The notes below the pieces were generated by a model. The model saw only the letters and a list, made by a program, of their open reading frames with translations. It ran no database searches and was not told where the DNA came from. Below are positions 58,217-64,000 of a stretch of DNA of 64,000 nucleotides, one piece after another. The translations under genes and the position numbers were made by a program. Positions within the stretch are counted from its first letter, which is position 1. Every line of letters starts with the position of its first letter. Origin of the DNA: Acidimicrobiales bacterium (GTDB taxonomy: Bacteria > Actinomycetota > Acidimicrobiia > Acidimicrobiales > CADCSY01); assembly GCA_030446545.1 (NCBI GenBank), contig JAUJNB010000001.1, positions 128,037-192,036 of the forward strand, given 5' to 3'.

Positions 58217-59163
58217 CGGGGCACCTCCACGGTGAGGGCCACGGTGCGGACCGTCCCCTCGTGGGCGAACTGCAGGAACAACCGGTAGGCGCCGGCCGAC
58301 GGGAAGGTGCCGGCGAAGGCGATCTCCCCCGGGTCGCCGGCCGGGTCGTCGGTGGGGTGCAGGTGCAGGTAGGCCAAGTCGCCCTGGCGCAGACCCACCA
58401 GATGGCCCCGGGCCCCGAGGTAGGGCTCGAGATCACCCACCGCAACGCCGTCGCGGGTCACGCTGAAGCGCAGGTCGAGCTCCTGGCCGGCCGCGGGCGA
58501 CGGTGAGTCGAGGGTCACCTCGTAGCCGTCGACCACCGCCTCGGTCGACGGCGCCGGCAGCGGCTCGGGGGTGAAGTTCCCGGGGGCGAACAGATCGGTG
58601 CCGAGCGTGTGGGGACGCCCGTCGACGGTGACGTCGGCATAGGCGCGGTAGGCACCGGCGCCAGGCAGGGTCAGGGGCGTGGACCAGGTGCCGTCGGCCG
58701 CCATCTCGGGGTGGAGGTGTTGGAAGCCCGACAGGTCCCGACCCACGACGATGAGGTGGAGGGCGACCCCACCCTGTTCGGGGTCGAACGTGGTCACCGG
58801 CTGCTGGTCGGCGCCGAGCACCCGGAACCGCAGCTCGGCCTGCTCGCCGGCGGGCCGGACCGTGTCCTCGACCACCAAGCGAAGCTCACCGTCGGCCACC
58901 GCCAATCCGCCCACGGTCGGGGCGGCGTGGCCGCCGCCGGCGGTCGCCTCGTGGCCACCGTCGGCCGACGCGGCGGGGGCCATACCGGTGTCGCCGCTCG
59001 CCTGGTGGCCGGGCTCGGTGTCACCCGACGCACCGTGGCCCATGGTCCCCGCCGGCGCAGGGCCTTCGTGCACCGGGCCCACGGCATTGCCCGCGGCCGT
59101 GGCCACGCCGAACACCAAAGCCAGCCCGCCGACGAAGACGCCCAAGCGCAGCGGGGCGTTCAC
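58213..59163 (-). CDS. His-rich exported protein with YtkA-like domains
   Basis: A 316-residue protein between copZ and copA. An N-terminal signal or anchor ([21 protein letters not shown]) precedes a His/Gly/Met-rich stretch (~43-85: [35 protein letters not shown]) that could bind copper outside the membrane. Two beta-sandwich repeats follow ([20 protein letters not shown]...[26 protein letters not shown] and the similar C-terminal part), as in YtkA-like proteins. Periplasmic/extracellular copper handling is inferred. GTG start in GTGA overlap with copZ. Confidence 0.78.
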   Translation of the reverse strand: MNAPLRLGVFVGGLALVFGVATAAGNAVGPVHEGPAPAGTMGHGASGDTEPGHQASGDTGMAPAASADGGHEATAGGGHAAPTVGGLAVADGELRLVVEDTVRPAGEQAELRFRVLGADQQPVTTFDPEQGGVALHLIVVGRDLSGFQHLHPEMAADGTWSTPLTLPGAGAYRAYADVTVDGRPHTLGTDLFAPGNFTPEPLPAPSTEAVVDGYEVTLDSPSPAAGQELDLRFSVTRDGVAVGDLEPYLGARGHLVGLRQGDLAYLHLHPTDDPAGDPGEIAFAGTFPSAGAYRLFLQFAHEGTVRTVALTVEVPR

Positions 59164-59363
59164 GGGACCGAATATCCGGCTTCGACGATGGCCCGGCGTA
59201 CGGCCTCGTCGTCGGCGTCACCGCTCACCGTCACCCGACCGCTGGCCAGGTCCACCTCGACCGACTCCACACCGGGGACGTCACCGACCTCTTCGCTCAC
59301 CATGGCCACGCAGCTGTGGCAGGTCATCCCCTCGACCTCGTAGGAACGTTCGGTACCGCTCAT
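59160..59363 (-). CDS. copZ: HMA-domain copper chaperone CopZ
   Basis: A 67-residue heavy-metal-associated domain protein that passes Cu(I) to CopA. The metal motif is GMTCHSCVAMV (Cys15, Cys18), with His between the cysteines instead of the usual Ala or Gly. The rest (VPGVESVEVDLASGRVTVSGDADDEAVRRAIVEAGY) is a normal ferredoxin-like fold. ATG 59363 follows GGAGAGGAG. First gene of the operon. Confidence 0.93.
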   Translation of the reverse strand: MSGTERSYEVEGMTCHSCVAMVSEEVGDVPGVESVEVDLASGRVTVSGDADDEAVRRAIVEAGYSVP

Positions 59364-59385
59364 GTCGGTGCTCCTCTCCGTAGGT

Positions 59386-59400
59386 TACCCGGGGGGGGTA
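59386..59400. promoter_or_regulatory. CsoR-type operator, start-proximal
   Basis: TACCCGGGGGGGGTA, a G-tract palindrome of the kind bound by the copper repressor CsoR, between the copZ -10 box and the ribosome-binding site. Confidence 0.7.
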
Positions 59401-59410
59401 TCAGGGCCTC

Positions 59411-59439
59411 ACCTTACCCCTGGCACCCCGGCTTGACAA
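59411..59439 (-). promoter_or_regulatory. copZ promoter
   Basis: On the minus strand, -35 TTGTCA (59434-59439) and -10 TAAGGT (59411-59416) are exactly 17 bp apart. A CsoR-type palindrome lies on each side, so a bound repressor would block initiation when copper is low. Confidence 0.65.
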
Positions 59440-59796
59440 CTACCCCGGGGGGGTATCCTCCGCCTTCTCAGCACCTTCAGCCTCTTCGTCGGAGGGCAGG
59501 AAGGCGCCGGCCAGCCCCAGGGCCAGGGCGGCGACCACCACCACTCCGGCGTTGATCCGCCGTCGCCCACCGGTGTCGGCACAGGCGTCGTCGGGGTTGC
59601 CCACGATGGTTCCGGCGGGGGTGTCCGGGTCGGCCCGAGAGCCCGACAGGGCGTTGCTGCACTCGATCACCCCGGCGAAGGTGAAGGGCAACAGGAGGTA
59701 GATCAGGGCGGCGACGATGGCCACCGCGGCGGCCAGGGGGACGAAGCGCTGGCGGGCGCTGGCCTCGGGCTCCCAAGGCTTGGGCAGACGTTGCAT
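59440..59796 (-). CDS. Small two-helix membrane protein, unknown
   Basis: A 118-residue protein with two hydrophobic segments (~16-38 and ~84-104), a loop containing two Cys (VIECSNALSG and DDACADTGG) that may form a disulfide outside, and an acidic tail (DEEAEGAEKAEDTPPG). It lies directly upstream of the cop operon on the same strand, and its TAG stop is in the distal CsoR-type site. Function unknown. Confidence 0.68.
   Translation of the reverse strand: MQRLPKPWEPEASARQRFVPLAAAVAIVAALIYLLLPFTFAGVIECSNALSGSRADPDTPAGTIVGNPDDACADTGGRRRINAGVVVVAALALGLAGAFLPSDEEAEGAEKAEDTPPG
59441..59455. promoter_or_regulatory. CsoR-type operator, promoter-distal
   Basis: TACCCCGGGGGGGTA immediately upstream of the -35 box of copZ. 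The stop codon of the membrane-protein gene upstream lies within it. No csoR gene is present in the window. Confidence 0.7.
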
Positions 59797-59847
59797 GCCC
59801 CAGTATCCCCCGAGCCCGAGGGATCCCGCGCTCGTAGCCTCGCCGGC

Positions 59848-61167
59848 ATGGCCCTGGCCCGTCCGCTGGCCCACCCCTACGACCGCCAGATCCTCGGTCT
59901 GGCCGTCCCTGCCCTCGGGGCCCTGGCCGCCGAGCCGCTCTACGTCCTGGCCGACACCGCCGTGGTCGGCCGCCTCGGCACCCCCCAACTCGGGGGGCTG
60001 GCCGTGGCCGGCACCCTGATCCTCACCGGCTACGCCCTGTTCAACTTCCTGGCCTACGGGACCACCGCCTCCGTGGCCCGTCGCCTGGGCTCGGGCGATG
60101 CGGCCGGGGCTGCCCACGAGGGGGTGCAGGGCATGTGGCTGGCGCTGGGCATCGGCCTGGCCCTCGGCCTGCTCGGCTGGGCCCTGGCACCCCAGGCGGT
60201 GGCCGTGATGGGAGCGACCGGCCCGGTGGCCACCAACGCCTTGGTGTACCTGCGCATCAGCCTCGTCGGGGTGCCCGCGCTCCTGGTGACCCTGGCCGGC
60301 ACCGGCTACCTGCGCGGCCGCCAGGACACCCTGACCCCGCTGGTGGTCACCGGCCTGGCCGTGGCCGCCAACCTGGCCATCGAGCTGGTGGCCATCTACG
60401 GCTTCGGCTTCGGCATCGGCGCATCCGCCCTGGCCAGCGTGGTGGCCCAGGTGGGCTCGGCCGGGGCCTACGTGTGGTGGGTGGCGCGCGACGTCGCCGC
60501 CCTGGGTGTGGGGGTTCGGCCCGACTCGGCGGCCATCCGTCGCCTGGCCCTGGTGGGAAGGGACCTCTTCGTGCGCACCGCCGCCCTCCGTCTGGCCCTG
60601 ACCGTGGCCACGGCGGTGGCGGCCCGCCTCGGCCCCGTCGATCTCGGGTCCCACCAGATCGCCTTCGAGGTCTGGGCGTTCCTGGCCCTGGTGCTCGACT
60701 CCCTCGCCATCGCGGCCCAGGCCATGATCGGCCGGTTGCTCGGTGCCGGCGACGGGGTGGGTGCCCGAGCGGCCGCCCGGCGCATGTTGGTGTGGGGAGT
60801 GGGCGCCGGCGCCCTGTTCGCCCTGGCCGTCGGCCTGGCCCGTCCGGTCCTGCCCCAGCTGTTCAGCGACGACCCGGCCGTGGTGGCCCTGTGCAGCTTC
60901 GTCCTCGTCTTCGTCGCCCTGCTGCAGCCGCTCAACGCCGTCGTCTTCGTCCTCGACGGGGTCCTCATCGGTGCCGGTGACATGCGCTTCCTGGCCCGGG
61001 CCATGGCCGGCGCCGCCGTGGTCTTCGTCCCCACCGCCGTCGCCGTGCTCGCCCTCGACGCCGGCATCGGCTGGCTGTGGGCCTCGCTCGGCCTGCTCAT
61101 GGCCACCCGGGCCACCGCTCTGCTGTGGCGCTTCCGGGGCACCGCCTGGGTGGTCGAGGGTGCCTAG
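59848..61167 (+). CDS. MATE family efflux transporter (DinF-like)
   Basis: A 439-residue antiporter with 12 helices in two halves. The MATE/DinF features are AVPALGALAAEPLYVLADTAVVGRLGT near the N-terminus and DLGSHQIAFEVWAFLALVLDSLAIAAQAMIG in the second half. Export of cationic compounds with H+ or Na+ entry is known for the family. ATG 59848. Its stop overlaps that of the tetR gene by 4 nt. Confidence 0.9.
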   Translation: MALARPLAHPYDRQILGLAVPALGALAAEPLYVLADTAVVGRLGTPQLGGLAVAGTLILTGYALFNFLAYGTTASVARRLGSGDAAGAAHEGVQGMWLALGIGLALGLLGWALAPQAVAVMGATGPVATNALVYLRISLVGVPALLVTLAGTGYLRGRQDTLTPLVVTGLAVAANLAIELVAIYGFGFGIGASALASVVAQVGSAGAYVWWVARDVAALGVGVRPDSAAIRRLALVGRDLFVRTAALRLALTVATAVAARLGPVDLGSHQIAFEVWAFLALVLDSLAIAAQAMIGRLLGAGDGVGARAAARRMLVWGVGAGALFALAVGLARPVLPQLFSDDPAVVALCSFVLVFVALLQPLNAVVFVLDGVLIGAGDMRFLARAMAGAAVVFVPTAVAVLALDAGIGWLWASLGLLMATRATALLWRFRGTAWVVEGA

Positions 61168-61811
61168 GTGGCTGCCTCGACGCCGCAGGGCCGCCGGTCG
61201 ACCAGGACCCCGCCGAGCACGGTGTCGACGATGGCCGCGGCCAGGCCGGCGCCCAGCGGCCGGCCGGTGACCAGGACCCGGGTGAACACCGGGCCGGACA
61301 GCAGGTCGAGGACGAGCTCGACGTCGACATCGGCCCGCAGCTCGCCTCTCGCCGCCGCCCGGCGCAAGGCGTTGCGCACGGGGCCCCGGCGGGCATCGAT
61401 GAAGGCGTCCAGGCGGGACCGGAGCTCGGGGTTGCGGGCGGCCTCGTCGACCGTGGCCGGCAGCAGGCCCCCCACCGGCGTGTTGCCCATGACCCACACC
61501 AGGCCACCGAGAAGGGTGACCAGGTCGTGGCGCAGGTCGCCGCTGTCGGGGTCGGGCGGGCACGGGCCCATGGCACCGCCTGCGGCCAGGAGGAGCTCCT
61601 CCCGGCTGGCCCAGCGACGGTAGATGGTGGCCTTGCCCACGCCGGCCCGCTCGGCCACCGCCTCGACCGACGTGCCGGCGAAGCCCTCCTCGCACAGCAG
61701 CTCCACGGTGGCGTCGAGGATGGCCTGGTCGAGGTGGGGGTCGCGGGGCCGCCCGGGTCGACGGTCGGCCTCGACGGCATCACCCCCCACTCGGCGCTCC
61801 GCTCGGCTCAC
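61164..61811 (-). CDS. TetR/AcrR family repressor
   Basis: A 215-residue regulator. The helix-turn-helix is in ILDATVELLCEEGFAGTSVEAVAERAGVGKATIYRRWASREELL (~30-73), followed by a helical ligand domain. GTG 61811 overlaps the MFS pump stop as GTGA, so pump and regulator are co-expressed and it probably represses them. A GTACGGTAC palindrome sits 7-15 nt before the pump start (63443-63451) as a possible half of its operator. Confidence 0.88.
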   Translation of the reverse strand: MSRAERRVGGDAVEADRRPGRPRDPHLDQAILDATVELLCEEGFAGTSVEAVAERAGVGKATIYRRWASREELLLAAGGAMGPCPPDPDSGDLRHDLVTLLGGLVWVMGNTPVGGLLPATVDEAARNPELRSRLDAFIDARRGPVRNALRRAAARGELRADVDVELVLDLLSGPVFTRVLVTGRPLGAGLAAAIVDTVLGGVLVDRRPCGVEAAT

Positions 61812-63436
61812 GCCGGCGCTGGGGCGGCATCAGCGGTGGCCGGCGTGAGGTCGACGACGGCAACGTCGTCGCCGGGCTCGTCACCCGACACCGCCCTGGC
61901 CTTGCCGGGCAGGAAGGCGACAGCCACCACCGCGCCCACGAGGGCCACCCCGGCCGCCGCCAGAACCCCGGTGCCCATGGCGTCGACAAAGGCGGTGCGG
62001 GCCGCCAGGGCCACGCTCTCCCCGAGAGGCCCACCCATGCCGGCGGCCAGGCCCAGGGCGGCACCCAGTGACTCGCCGGCGACCGCCAACGTCTCGCTCG
62101 GCACGGGCAGCCCCCGCAACGAGGTGGCCATCGACGAGGCATAGCCCGACGCCAACAGGCTGCCCAGGACGGCCACGCCGAGGGCCCCGCCCAGCTCCCG
62201 GGTGGTGTCGTTGACGGCTGAGCCCACCCCGGCCTTGGCCGGGGGCAGCGAGCCCATCACCGACTCGGTGGCCGGCGCCATCACCAGGCTGATTCCCAGT
62301 GCCAGCACCAACATGGCGACCAGCAGGGAGCCGTAGCCCGATCCGGCGTCGAGTGTGGAGGCCAGTACCAGGCCGAGGGCGGCGACCACCAGTCCGGCGG
62401 TGACGACCACCTTGGTCCCGATCCGCTCCACCAGACGAGCGCTGATGGGCGACACCACCCCCATCACCAGCGAGATCGGCAACAGGCGCAGGCCCGCCTC
62501 CAGGGCGCTGTAGCCCAGCACGAACTGCAGGAGCTGGGTGAACAGGAAGAAGGAACCGAACAGGGCGAAGAACACCAGGGCGATGGAGGCGCTGGCGGCA
62601 CTGAAACGGGGGTCGGCGAAAAAGGCGACATCGAGCATGGGGTGGGGGATGCGACGCTCCCACCAGATGAAGACGCCGAGCAGCACCACCGCGCCCAGGA
62701 ACGAGACGACGGTCAACGGGTCGGTCCACCCCCTGACCGGTGCTTCGATGATGGCCCACAGCAGGGCGCCGATGGTGGCGACGGACAGGACGGCGCCGGT
62801 CACGTCGAGGCGGGTCTCCGACGGGTCACGCGACTCGGGGAGCAGCAGACGTCCCGAGACCAGGGCCAGGAGCACGATGGGCAGGTTGATCAGGAAGACC
62901 GAGCCCCACCAGTAGTGCTCGAGCAGCCAACCGCCGACAACGGGCCCGAGAGCCACGCCCATGCCGGCCATGCCGGCCCAGATGGCGATGGCCCGGGCCC
63001 GCTCCACCGGGTTCTTGAACAGGGCGATGATGATCGACAGGGTGGCGGGCATGACGAAGGCGGCGCCCAGGCCCATGACGGCCCGGGCCCCGATGAGCTG
63101 CCCGGAGGTGCCGGACAGGGCGGCCAGGCCCGAGGCGATGGCGAACACCACCAGCCCCGCCTGCAGCGCTCGGCGCCGGCCGAAGCGGTCGCCGAGAGCA
63201 CCGGCGCAGAGCAGGAGGCCGGCGAAGACGATGACGTAGGCGTCGACCATCCACTGCAGGTCGGTGGTGGTGGCCCCCAGCTCGCGCACCAGGGTGGGGA
63301 GGGCCACGTTGAGCACGGTGTTGTCGAGGACGATCAGCACCAGGCTGAGGCACAGCACGGCCAGGGCCATCCAGCGGCGGGGATCCGGCGCCCCGTCAGG
63401 TCCGGAAGTTCCGATACGGACCGGCAGCGTTTCCAT
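61808..63436 (-). CDS. MFS multidrug transporter, DHA2 (14-helix) family
   Basis: A 542-residue drug:proton antiporter of the EmrB/QacA type. Motif D1/A are visible in LIVLDNTVLNVALPTLV and GALGDRFGRRRALQAG, and motif C in GMAGMGVALGPVVGGWLLEHYWWGSVFLINLP. ATG 63436 is chosen because the family starts shortly before RRWMALAVLCLSLVLI; the frame is open for another 129 codons without protein character. Confidence 0.9.
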   Translation of the reverse strand: METLPVRIGTSGPDGAPDPRRWMALAVLCLSLVLIVLDNTVLNVALPTLVRELGATTTDLQWMVDAYVIVFAGLLLCAGALGDRFGRRRALQAGLVVFAIASGLAALSGTSGQLIGARAVMGLGAAFVMPATLSIIIALFKNPVERARAIAIWAGMAGMGVALGPVVGGWLLEHYWWGSVFLINLPIVLLALVSGRLLLPESRDPSETRLDVTGAVLSVATIGALLWAIIEAPVRGWTDPLTVVSFLGAVVLLGVFIWWERRIPHPMLDVAFFADPRFSAASASIALVFFALFGSFFLFTQLLQFVLGYSALEAGLRLLPISLVMGVVSPISARLVERIGTKVVVTAGLVVAALGLVLASTLDAGSGYGSLLVAMLVLALGISLVMAPATESVMGSLPPAKAGVGSAVNDTTRELGGALGVAVLGSLLASGYASSMATSLRGLPVPSETLAVAGESLGAALGLAAGMGGPLGESVALAARTAFVDAMGTGVLAAAGVALVGAVVAVAFLPGKARAVSGDEPGDDVAVVDLTPATADAAPAPA

Positions 63437-63587
63437 ATTCAGGTACGGTACGCCCGCGAGGGCCACGGGGCAAGGCCTCCGTCCGGATTCTTCTGTCCCC
63501 GGAACCGCAGGGAGCGTCTCGCTCCTGGGCCCGGCACGGGGGGACAGCGGCCAGAACGGCGGGACGGAGCGGAACAGCCGGGCCGGC

Positions 63588-64000
63588 TCAGTGGGTGGCG
63601 GCGGCCCGCTGGCCGAGCAGGGCGGTGACGGCCTTGCCGTCGGCCTGGCCCTTGGTGGCCCGCATGACCTGGCCCACGAAGAACCCGGTGACCTTGGCGT
63701 CGCCGGCCAAGAACCGGCCCCAGGCGTCGGGGTTGGCGGCGATGGCCTCGTCGACGGCACCGGCCAGCTCGTCACCGGCCATGGCCTCGTAGCCGAGGGC
63801 GGCGGCCACCACCGCCGGATCACCGCCGGTGGCCACCAGCTCGGCCAGCACCGCTTTGGCCTGGGTGGCGGTCAGGGCTCCGTCGGCCTCCATGCGGGTC
63901 AGGCCGGCGAAGCCGGCCACGTCGAGGCCACCCTTGCCCCCGGCCAGGTCGTGCTCGGCGTGGACGACGAGACGCTGGGCATCCCCACCGGCGGCCAGGG
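63588..64000 (-). CDS. gatB: Glu-tRNA(Gln)/Asp-tRNA(Asn) amidotransferase subunit B, C-terminal part
   Basis: The last ~137 codons of gatB; the gene continues past the right edge. It covers the C-terminal GatB/YqeY tRNA-binding domain: FAGLTRMEADGALTATQAKAVLAELVATGGDP, then GRFLAGDAKVTGFFVGQVMRATKGQADGKAVTALL. The GatCAB complex amidates misacylated tRNA. The frame is open across the edge with no stop. Confidence 0.9.
   Translation of the reverse strand, partial: LAAGGDAQRLVVHAEHDLAGGKGGLDVAGFAGLTRMEADGALTATQAKAVLAELVATGGDPAVVAAALGYEAMAGDELAGAVDEAIAANPDAWGRFLAGDAKVTGFFVGQVMRATKGQADGKAVTALLGQRAAATH

Noticed and set aside
55613-58288. 891-codon plus-strand frame over copA
   Set aside because: Antisense shadow of the copper ATPase, with low-complexity Gly/His/Asp composition and no domain.

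Overview
The window is 64 kb of very GC-rich, gene-dense chromosome from an actinobacterium. Several independent markers point there: a mycothiol ligase (MshC), an F420-dependent NADP reductase, an InhA-type enoyl reductase, the thrS-HIT gene order known from mycobacteria, a SufBCDSU system with a Rieske ferredoxin inside the operon, and frequent GTG/TTG starts. A deep-branching class such as Acidimicrobiia is plausible, but the sequence alone does not settle it. I see no rRNA, tRNA, CRISPR array, prophage or transposase; it reads as core chromosome with a few decayed genes.

Layout. 0-6 kb: translation and redox housekeeping (HIT, thrS, mshC, F420 reductase, inhA-like). 6-11 kb: a MarR-controlled heterodimeric ABC exporter. 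11-15.5 kb: Kef-type antiporter with UspA tail, an anti-sigma-type ATPase, and an RNase HI-SLOG fusion. 15.6-26.8 kb: aceE, repair and stress proteins, a permease, hydrolases, an ABC-2 pair and a CHRD lipoprotein. 26.9-37 kb: the Fe-S assembly region. sufC-sufS-sufU-MOSC runs rightward and converges on PCD-sufC2-Rieske-sufD, while sufB lies 2.7 kb further on behind four unrelated genes. 37-50 kb: oligopeptidase, methyltransferases, PIG-L deacetylase, FtsH-like protease, flavin reductase, ABC genes, mutY, SGNH hydrolase and an ion channel. 50-55.7 kb: ilvD and a four-gene ABC-2 cluster. 55.9-59.8 kb: a copper operon (copZ, YtkA-like, copA) with two CsoR-type palindromes. 59.8-63.5 kb: MATE pump, TetR and an MFS pump. 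The right edge holds the 3' part of gatB.

Two things stand out beyond single genes. First, non-coding structured repeats. Two diverged copies of a ~170-nt element (46.4 and 55.7 kb) share three hairpins, one of which differs at four base pairs with every change compensated, which suggests selection on RNA or DNA structure. Related fragments lie at 18.4, 26.8 and 50.2 kb, mostly between convergent genes. A second class of unrelated-sequence palindromes (long outer arms around a small inner hairpin) occurs at 6.2, 18.5, 53.0 and 53.9 kb; the 53.0-kb one is read in frame between an ABC ATPase and its permease. Second, both suf promoter regions carry the same CTA-N6-TAG motif.

Caution: about a dozen otherwise well-conserved genes (thrS, aceE, sufB, sufC2, sufU and others) are broken by single-base losses, mostly in short G/C runs. 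This pattern looks like homopolymer error in the assembly rather than biology. I annotate those genes across the break and reserve 'pseudogene' for two loci that also lack internal sequence.
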